The notes beneath the pieces were generated by a model. The model saw nothing but the letters and a program-made list of their open reading frames with translations, was not told the origin of the DNA and ran no database searches. A stretch of DNA of 64,000 nt from Sarcophilus harrisii (lineage: Eukaryota > Chordata > Mammalia > Dasyuromorphia > Dasyuridae): contig NC_045428.1 in NCBI RefSeq assembly GCF_902635505.1, forward strand, positions 216,498,301-216,562,300, read 5' to 3'. Positions 57,003 through 64,000 of this stretch are shown piece after piece. Every line of letters starts with the position of its first letter. Within the stretch, counting starts at the first letter, position 1. The translations under genes and the position numbers were made by a program.

Positions 57003-57200
57003 GTTTATATGTAACTGGATCCTCACACCAATCTTAAGAGATAATTGGAAATATCATTTGTTACATATGAGAAAACTGAGGATCAAAGAAGTTAAATGAT
57101 TTGCCTCTGGCCACACAGGCAGAAGTAGCAGAGTTGAAATCCCTGAATTCAGATCTTCTAAATTCAAGTCTTGTGATCATTTTCCTCTATCAGGTATCTT
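57003..57200 (-). mobile_element. MIR SINE, antisense
   Basis: GGATCCTCACACCAATCTTAAGAG, ATATGAGAAAACTGAGGATCAAAGAAG, GAATTCAGATCTTCTAAATTCAAGTC. Confidence 0.8.
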
Positions 57201-57312
57201 TCCTATAGGAATTATATAAGTATTTATCAAATGCTTCTTATGTTCAAGAGAATAAAAAGATAAAAAACAAACACTTTCTGCTCTCCATGAGCTTACATTT
57301 CATAGGGTATCA
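57200..57312 (-). mobile_element. L2 3'-end fragment, antisense
   Basis: TATTTATCAAATGCTTCTTATGTTCAAGAGAATAAAAAGATAAAAAAC then GCTCTCCATGAGCTTACATTTCATAGGG, the complement of the L2 terminus. Confidence 0.65.
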
Positions 57313-57319
57313 AGTACCT

Positions 57320-57960
57320 TTTAACAGCTCCCTCTGAAATAGAAGTCAATTAAGTACCAGCTGGAAATGAGCTTCCTTCAATGGGTGTTGCCCAAAGCTA
57401 CTTCCAACTTTCCTGGCCCTGATTTGCCATAACTATAATGACCCCACCTTTATGGCCATCTGCTTTCTAGTTTTCATTTCCCCCAAGTACCACCCAGACT
57501 CATTGGGTCCTTAAGATCAATAATTCAAGTGGCTTATAAATTGCTTCCTTTTTAAAAAATGGATCCTACAAATTCAGTTCTCCATTCAACAGAGTTTGCT
57601 GTTATCTCACTGAGGGATATCAGAAGTGAATAATATAAAGCCCAATAATATTCAGGCTGTATTATTGCCTTAGTTTACTAAAGGGTTACTTCCATGAGAC
57701 AATGGAATAAATTGCCTTTTCCTCTGCATCTTTTTAAAAACAAAAAGTGCAGTTTTTCACATAAAGTACAAGGCAAATGTCTTATTCCATCAGTAATTAA
57801 GTATGCAGCTGTTAAGAAAATAAACTTAATTAAGGCAATTAAATATCCTACGTACTGACTCCATATGTGCCTAATGTATTGCTCAGGATGACAAGTAGGA
57901 AAAGAAATAGATAACATTCTAGCAGTGGTGTTGACCCAAAGAAGGAAGAAATAGATAAGG
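57320..57960. other. repeat-free, possibly conserved non-coding stretch
   Basis: About 640 bp without any recognised repeat. It has balanced composition, then a homeodomain-site-rich segment (CAGTAATTAAGTATGCAG and CTTAATTAAGGCAATTAAA near 57790-57845). No open frame of note. Such wording is typical of conserved enhancers, but conservation cannot be judged from one genome. Confidence 0.3.
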
Positions 57961-58050
57961 GGTATTTGTTTCTAGCATTTTCATATTCTTCAGATAAAAC
58001 AATAATAATACTAGCATTTATGTAGTCTTTAATGTTTATAAAGCACTTAC

Positions 58051-58119
58051 ATTCAGTGGATAGAGCATGGCCCTGGAGTCAGGAGAACCTGAATTCAAAT
58101 CCAATCTCAGATATTAACT
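58051..58119 (+). mobile_element. marsupial SINE head fragment
   Basis: GTGGATAGAGCATGGCCCTGGAGTCAGGAGAACCTGAATTCAAATCC, cut after the B-box region and abutting an L1. A short antisense MIR scrap (58005-58050) precedes it. Confidence 0.75.
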
Positions 58120-58560
58120 AGAACATTGTACACAATGACAGTAAGATTGTGTGATAATCAAGTATGATAGACTTACTTCTTCTCAACAATGCACCGATCC
58201 AGGACAATTACAATACTTAGGATGGAAAATGCCATCCACATCCAGAGAGAGAACTATGGAGATTGGATGTAGATCAAAGCATGGTATTTTCGCCTTTTGT
58301 TTTTGTTGGTATCGTTTGTTTGCTTTTTCTTTCTTGTAGTTTTTTTTTCCCTTTTGGCATGATTTTTCTTGAATAACATGATAAATATGGGTATGTATTA
58401 GAAGGATTGTGCATGTTTAGCCTATATTGAATTGCTTGCTGTCTTGGGAGGGAAGAAGAGAGGAGGGAGAGAAAATTTGTAATGTGGAAATCTTGTGGAA
58501 ATGAATATTGAAAACTGTCTTTGCAGGTTTTGAAAAATGGGATGCTTTTCAGAAAAACAA
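58120..58560 (+). mobile_element. L1 LINE 3' UTR, sense, older subfamily
   Basis: AGAACATTGTACACAATGACAG, CCATCCACATCCAGAGAGAGAACTATGG, GATTTTTCTTGAATAACATG, GAATTGCTTGCTGTCTTGGGAGG, AATATTGAAAACTGTCTTTGCAGG. ORF2 is absent. Confidence 0.85.
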
Positions 58561-59090
58561 AGCAAAACAAAGAGTTCATTCTGGTTGAAACAGCCCACAT
58601 CTCTCTTATGTGAACCACAACCCAAAGTGCAGTGAAGCCATCTAAACATGGTTCAACATCTTCTTTATAATAGAAGCTGCATATGGAGGATTTTAATCTT
58701 TTTGCTACTTTAGAGGATTTATAATATTAGAAGTCCCTGATGTTAAAAAAAAAGAAGGATCCGTCTAAAGAGTGTATTATCAAGATAAATGAGCAAAATG
58801 ACAGAAAGAATTAGAGCTCTGTCTTTGCTTCCTTATAAAGACCTGCTATATAAAATAGCAACAGATATCAAGGAGGTGTTAGGGGAAAGAGGGATTGACC
58901 TCAAAGGGTAGAACTAGAAACAGAGGAGGAAGAAATGTTCAAAATTGGCAGTTAGATATACTTCACAATTCCCTCACAAATATTGCTGCTCCAAGTGTAA
59001 CTTAATGGCTTGTCATGAGAAATAATAAGCTCCTATTACTGGAGATTTGATGATTACTTGTCAAGAATCTTGGAAAGGGAAATCCTGTTT
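58561..59090. other. unclassified, no gene seen
   Basis: No recognised repeat. Short scraps of CR1-like (TTCCTTTCAGCTCTGAAATTCTATGATC, 59123-59150) and MIR-like text (59160-59235) follow. Confidence 0.35.
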
Positions 59091-59237
59091 AGTTATGAGT
59101 TAATCTAGGTGACTACTAGAGTTCCTTTCAGCTCTGAAATTCTATGATCTCATCATAGCTATGGTATAATGGAAAGCTCATTGAATCTATTGTCAAAGAC
59201 CCTGGGCTCAAATTCTGGTTCTCTTACGTACTTGTAC

Positions 59238-59500
59238 TTGTTTAGTTATTGTTTAGCTATTTTTCAGTCATGTCCAAATCTTCATGATCCCTTTGGGGTT
59301 TGCTCAGAAAAGATAGTGGAGTGTGGTTTGCCATTTTCTTTTCCAGCTTGTTTTACTTATGAGAAAACTGAGGCAAAATGACTTACCCGGATCACAGAGC
59401 TAGAAAATGTTTGAGGCTAGATTTGAAGTCAGAAAGAAAAGTTTTTTCTGACTCCAGACCTGATACTTTGTCTACTGTGGCATCTAGCTGCCCTTTCTTA
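59238..59500 (-). mobile_element. MAR1-type SINE, antisense
   Basis: TTTTCAGTCATGTCCAAATCTTCATGATCCC, TGGTTTGCCATTTTCTTTTCCAGC, GAGAAAACTGAGGC, TTCTGACTCCAGACCTGATACTTTGTC: complement of tail, core and head in order. Confidence 0.85.
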
Positions 59501-59504
59501 CTAA

Positions 59505-60220
59505 CTAAACCTTAAGACAAACCTTATTTGATAGTTTTTCTCATGTGTGATAGCACTTAGAAAAAATAAAAAGTAAAAAGCACAATATTAATAGAAGATG
59601 ATATATATTGTGATATTCCAACTCTTCTTTTTTCTAAATTTTAATTTTCCTCAATTATAAAATGAGAGGACTGGATAGTTTATGATTGCTTCTGGTTTAG
59701 ATACAAAGGAGGGGTTTTTTGTTTGTTTGTTTGTTCTGTTTTTATCATTTGGCTTTTTATCCCTCGCTCTTACTGAATTTTTCCACAGTGACTTATAAAA
59801 GATAAATGTAGCTATTGGAGAATTGGGAGTGGGGAAGTGGGGTAAAGAAACAATACCAGTGTAATTTAATTCACTTACTTTTGTGAGCATGAATTTTTTA
59901 AGTATTATCTTGTCTATACAGAATAATTGAATTGACTATTTTTCAATTGATTCATTTGAATGTCACCTTAAGTTACACAATGCTTACAATCAGCTCTGTT
60001 GCAATCCATGCTGGCTGCTGAAACAGCTGGAAACAGAGATCAATCATCTCATAATGTAATTTCCGTCAGACAGTTTCTGACCACAAGCACTGCATGGGTT
60101 GGAGGAAGTTGGTGACAGTTAACAACATAATTTTCTTTATTAATCATCTGTTTTTCTCAATAAGAAAATATTTTTATTATTATTTAGTGCAATGAAATAA
60201 GGTAATATCTTTTTGCCTAT
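59505..60220. other. unclassified; repeat-free segment 59935-60180
   Basis: (GTTT)n at 59718-59736. The 59935-60180 part contains no recognised repeat and has dense word complexity (CATGCTGGCTGCTGAAACAGCTGGAAACAG). Nothing coding. Confidence 0.3.
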
Positions 60221-60221
60221 A

Positions 60222-60305
60222 GAATGTTCCAGAAGTCTTAGTGCAATTTTAAGCTTTTGAAGCTTAAAGCTACAAACTGCACTAAGATTTTGGGAAAGAC
60301 CTTTA
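60222..60305. mobile_element. mariner-type palindromic MITE
   Basis: About 80 bp formed almost entirely of terminal inverted repeats: GTTCCAGAAGTCTTAGTGCA...TTTTAAGCTT facing AAGCTTAAA...ACTGCACTAAGATTTTGGGAAA, with TA dinucleotides near both ends. The TCCAAAAGTCTTAGTGCA wording is mariner-like. A second partial copy is at 18111-18157. Confidence 0.7.
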
Positions 60306-60319
60306 AAGCAGATTAACTA

Positions 60320-60450
60320 ACACATCCCAGGAGAATGTAAACTCTTTGAGAGCAGAGGCCATTTTTCCTTTTGTCTTCAAATTCCCAGACTTGTCATAGT
60401 GTCTTGCATATGTATCAGGGACTTGATAAAAGCTTGTTAAATCAAATGAA
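60320..60450 (+). mobile_element. L2 LINE 3' end
   Basis: GAGAATGTAAACTCTTTGAGAGCAGAGGCC, then GTCTTGCATATGTATCAGGGACTTGATAAAAGCTTGTTAAATC. Confidence 0.75.
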
Positions 60451-60578
60451 ATTTATCAATATTATGGCACTAAATTTCACTAAATGTCACTTTAAATAGT
60501 AAGGCAGCCAGGTATGGCTGAATTCAGGATAATCTAGGTACAAGTCTTGCTTTACCCTTTGATATATATACTGGCTTT

Positions 60579-61361
60579 GTGACCATAGAGAAGTCCCACA
60601 CGTACACCAAGATATGGTCAAAATGGGTTCATGACCTAGGCATAAAGAATGAGATTATAAATAAATTAGAGGAACACAAGGTAGTTTACCTCCCAAACCT
60701 GTGGAAGAGGAAGGAATTTATGACCAAAGAATTAGAGATCATTACTGATCACAAAATAGAAAATTTTGATTATACCAAACTGAAAAGTTTTTGTACAAAC
60801 AAAACTAATGTAGACAAGAATAGAAAGGAAGCAATAAACTGGGAAAATATTTTTACAATCAAAGGTTCTGATAAAGGACTCATTTCAAAAATATATAGAG
60901 AATTGATTCTAATTTATAAGAAATCAAGCCATTCTCCAATTGACAAATGGTCAAAGGATATGAACAGACAATTTTCAGATGAAGAAATTGAAACTATTTC
61001 TAGCCATATGAAAAGATGCTCCAAGTCATTATTAATCAGAGAGATGCAAATTAAGACAACTCTGAGATATCACTACACTCCCGTCAGACTGGCTAAAATG
61101 ACAGGGAAAGATAATGCGGAATGTTGGAGGGGATGTGGGAAAACAGGGACACTAATACATTGTTGGTGGAATTGTGAATACATACAACCATTCTGGAGAG
61201 CAATTTGGAATTATGCTCAAAAAGTTATCAAACTGTGCATACCCTTTGATCCAGCAATGTTCCAGCCAATGTTTGGGCTTATATCCCAAAGAGATCATAA
61301 AGAAGGGAAAGGGATCTGTATGTGCAAGAATGTTTGTGGCAGCCCTCTTTGTAGTGGCTAG
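60579..61361 (+). pseudogene. L1 ORF2 C-terminal fragment (260 codons open)
   Basis: The frame carries the L1 ORF2 tail in order: YTKIWSKWVHDLGIKNEI, LWKRKEFMTKELEIITD, INWENIFTIKGSDKGLISK, SPIDKWSKDMNRQFSDEEIE, SSHMKRCSKSLLIREMQIK, TTLRYHYTPVRLAKM, then the cysteine-rich WRGCGKTGTLIHCWWNCE. A frameshift near 61255 sends it into another frame; the 61174-61578 frame continues with VCARMFVAALFVVARNWKL and EMSRARRSLYTS to the end. There is no start codon context, and the reverse-transcriptase core is absent because of 5' truncation. Confidence 0.9.
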
Positions 61362-62044
61362 AAACTGGAAACTGAGTGGATGCCCATCAGTTGGAGAATG
61401 GCTAAATAAATTGTGGTATATGAATATTATGGAATATTATTGTTCAGTAAGAAATGACCAACAGGATGATTTCAGAAAGGCCTGGAGAGACTTACACGAA
61501 CTGATGCTGAGTGAAATGAGCAGGGCTAGGAGATCATTATATACTTCAATAACAACACTATATGATGACCAATTCTGATGGACCTGGCCATCCTCAGCAA
61601 TGAGATGAACTTAAATCAGTTACAATGGAGCAGTAATGAATTGAACCAGCTACGCCCAGCAAAAGAACTCTGGGAGATGACTAAGAACCATTACATTGAA
61701 TTCCCAATCCCTATATTTTTGCCCACTTGCATTTTTGATTTCCTTCACAGGCTAATTGTACAATATTTCAAAGTCCAATTCTTTTTGTACAGCAAAATAA
61801 CGGTCTGGTCATGTATACTTATTGTGTATCTTATTTATATTTTAATATATTTAACATCTACTGGTCATCCTGCTATCTGGGGAAGGGGGTGGGGGGAAGG
61901 AGAGGAAAAATTGGAACACGAGATTTGGCAACTGTCAATGCTGTAAAGTTACCCATACATATAACCTATAAATAAAAGGCTATTAAAATAAAAATAAAAA
62001 AATAGAAAAAAAATAGAGATTAAATAAAAAAGAGAGAGAAGGGC
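60596..62044 (+). mobile_element. L1 LINE 3' part, sense, best-preserved copy
   Basis: 1.45 kb: ORF2 C-terminal region, 3' UTR ending AAATAAAAGGCTATTAAAA (61969-61987), and a long impure A-rich tail to about 62030. The segment has a 260-codon open stretch, a frameshift near 61255, then a 134-codon stretch to the natural ORF2 stop at about 61576. AGAGAAG occurs just before (60587-60593) and just after (62034-62040), a plausible short target duplication. Confidence 0.93.
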
Positions 62045-62339
62045 TTTATCCTTTCAGTGCTTTATGCCACTTTCTAAGATTATAAATATAGAAGATATTC
62101 TAATCTGCTTTGATAAAAAAAAGTTTCTTGCTTCTCCTACACTAATAAAATCACAGGAATAAAATCTCTATTCCCAATTTTAGATAATCTCTGTTTACTC
62201 TCCCTACTTTAAGGGACTAGTCAATCCCATTAACCTGTCTTTAAAAAAAAGTCTGATAAATCTTAAATTGATAGTTTTATTTTGTGTGATATTTACTTAG
62301 AAAAAATTAAATGTTAATGGAAGATGGTATTGTGATATT

Positions 62340-62755
62340 GTTTCTTTGTATTGGCTTCCCTACATACCTGTAATATTCTCCCTTAGTAATCACCTCTTAG
62401 AATGCCTAATTACCATCAAGGCTTAGCCCAAGGGCTACCATGATCTCTTGGCTGCTATTGCCTTCCTCTTAAAAAAAAATCATCTTGTAACTATTTTTAC
62501 CTATCTGTTTTTCTTCTGTCCATCTATCTACCTCCTTTAAATCTGTTTCTCTGTCTCTATCCATCTGTCTATCTATCTATCTACTTATCTGACTGTCAAT
62601 CCATCTAATTTATCTATTTATCTGTCTCTCTGTTCTCTCATTATAATGTAAGTTCCTTGAGATAAGAGACTGTCTCATTTTTATTTTTATATCTCTGGTA
62701 CCATAAGCTTGGCACATAGTATAAACTTAACTCATGTTTATTGATAGATCAAAAT
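62340..62755 (+). mobile_element. L2 LINE 3' end with internal (TCTA/TCTG) microsatellite
   Basis: TATTCTCCCTTAGTAATCACC near 62371 and TTGAGATAAGAGACTGTCTC...AGCTTGGCACATAGTATAAACTTAACTCATGTTTATTGA at the terminus. Between them 62515-62640 is a TCTATC/TCTGTC-type simple repeat. Confidence 0.7.
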
Positions 62756-62759
62756 TCAA

Positions 62760-63435
62760 CTTTTTCTGAATCAGTTGCTAAGGAAAGTAGTAATAGTTGA
62801 TAAGACTCTGCTAGCTGAGAACATAAAAGTTAGATACAAGCTAGATGCTTTCCAAGATGCATTTTGTCTTACAGGTTAATGATAAAATGTACTAACAGAT
62901 AAAAGAGATAATGTATTGACTGAGGTGAGTATTTTATACAAAGGAAAACCTGTACTTAGACTACTACCTAGCTCAGTGAACTCTTATACAAATGGAATAA
63001 TTAACAATTGCTTATCTCTCAATTAATGCTCATAGTACTATACAGTACTGCCATATTCAGAGAAACTTAATATTAGTCATTTGTGAAAATGACAGCAGTT
63101 GATGATGGTATTTTTTTTGAGGAAAAGATAAGTTTTATATGACTTTTGTTTTGTTTTTACAATCTACTTCTGGAAACCCCTAAAAGATCACTGTGATTTA
63201 TGAGTTAAAAGTGAGCCATTACAGTGTTCCTCATTCAATCCCTTCATCATCATTTACACATGCAATGACCATTTATTAAATACCTGCTAAAAGCATAACA
63301 CCATGGTGGATATATGTATGTGGGAATGGAAGAGGAAGAAAAAAATACAGGAATAATATAAAAACAGTTAAAATGTTGTCATCTGTCTTGAAATAATTTA
63401 GTCTGTTTAGGGAAGACTAGCACCTCTGGTGGGAG
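62760..63435. other. unclassified, no gene seen
   Basis: No recognised repeat or coding signature. Confidence 0.3.
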
Positions 63436-63439
63436 GGAT

Positions 63440-63930
63440 TACTTAGTCCTTTTCAAGATTACTCATTCTTTTTTGTTGTCTAAACCCATCCAGTTCTCAC
63501 CTGTGACTCCAAGAGGCTATGGCATGTGCAGTGGCTACACCCTGGTAAACTGATAAACTATCTCTCAGATGGATTAAATCAGGTTGAGGGTAAGGAACAG
63601 CATGTGAAGACTTTCCTGGTGGTATGACTGAATGAGAACAATTTGTTCCAATGGTAATGAAAATGGCTGGAGCAGGTACTATGGATCACTTAGTACTTTA
63701 TCGGAAATTAAAAAATGTCAAGTCATACACTGCATACCAGGTTATCACCAGTCATCCTGACTTTTCTTTTGTCACTGAACTTCAATGACTTTTGGAAGAA
63801 AGAGTGAAGGTGATGAAATGCAGTTCTGTCTGATTTAAATCTAATTTGTGTGCAAGTCAAGATATCAGTCCATGATGTCAGTGGTCTTTGAAAACAAAGG
63901 ACAAACTGAAACAACAATTTACAGTTTAGA
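63440..63930 (+). mobile_element. RTE-type LINE 3' region
   Basis: About 490 bp: GGCATGTGCAGTGGCTACACCCTGGTAAACTGA near 63520, GACTTTCCTGGTGGTATGACTG near 63608, CCAGTCATCCTGACTTTTC near 63750, GATGTCAGTGGTCTTTGAAAACAAAGGACAAACTGAAACAACAA at the terminus. It is the longest of the four copies with this tail. Confidence 0.65.
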
Positions 63931-64000
63931 AAGAAGGTTATGACACATACACAAATATGCTATCACAATGCCATAGCTTCACAATAACAATAATAGAGTA

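Larger units (their letters stand above)
60505..62160 (+). mobile_element. marsupial SINE split by an L1
   Basis: The first part (60505-60595) has a SINE head and the GGCTTTGTGACC word. The second part (62046-62160) reads TTCAGTGCTTTATGCCACTTTCTAAGATTATAAA...GTTTCTTGCTTCTCCTACACTAATAAAATCACAGG, which is the normal downstream sequence of this SINE. The L1 lies between. Confidence 0.7.

Noticed and set aside
62515-62640. spaced short repeats that could suggest a CRISPR-like array
   Set aside because: Simple TCTA/TCTG microsatellite inside an L2; no conserved repeat-spacer pattern and a mammalian context.

Overview
The window looks like intergenic or intronic DNA from a marsupial. I found no intact protein-coding gene, no functional RNA gene, no CRISPR array and no bacterial-type operon. 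The organism call rests on the repeats: tRNA-derived SINEs carrying the marsupial consensus (GTGGATAGAGCACCAGCC...GAAGTCAGGAGGACCTGAGTT), CORE/MAR1-type SINEs with a BovB-like tail (GAGTCGGACAYGACTGAA type), marsupial L1s with their characteristic 3' UTR (TTGGAACAAGAGGTTTGGCA...AAATAAAAGGCTATTAAA), many decayed L2, CR1/L3 and MIR copies, and RTE tails ending in a CTTYRARAAYGAAGGAC-type motif. An Australian (possibly dasyurid) marsupial is my best guess, but the order is not proven.

Layout. 1-6.1 kb: two antisense L1 copies end to end, the second carrying a solo LTR with a 6-bp target duplication. 6.1-10.6 kb: a second solo LTR, then L2, MIR and CR1/L3 remnants. 12.0-12.25 kb: a long purine microsatellite. 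13.4-16.0 kb: an old sense L1 split by a third solo LTR. 16-22.7 kb: mostly unclassified DNA with scattered SINEs. 22.7-26.8 kb: three L2 fragments, two of them in tandem antisense orientation. 27-33 kb: SINE-rich, with nested SINEs and a sense L1 end. 33-34 kb: microsatellites. 35-40 kb: antisense L1 ends (one inserted into another), MIR pairs and an AT-rich palindromic tract. 43.0-46.1 kb: two antisense L1s, one inserted beside the other. 48-54.1 kb is the most informative part: processed pseudogenes of beta-actin (+ strand, with its 3' UTR) and transketolase (- strand), a 7SL RNA pseudogene and a very young-looking 137-bp L1 end. 54.3-64 kb: a hAT-type element shared with placental mammals, SINEs, two possible conserved non-coding stretches, a mariner-type palindromic element, the best-preserved L1 fragment (inserted in a SINE), L2, and an RTE end.

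The sequence works as an insertion chronology rather than as cooperating genes. Old L2, MIR and DNA-transposon copies form the substrate. L1s, solo LTRs and L1-mobilised copies (SINEs, ACTB, TKT and 7SL pseudogenes) lie on or in them, and target-site duplications read directly from the sequence date the order of several events. All family names come from recognition of sequence, not from a database search.
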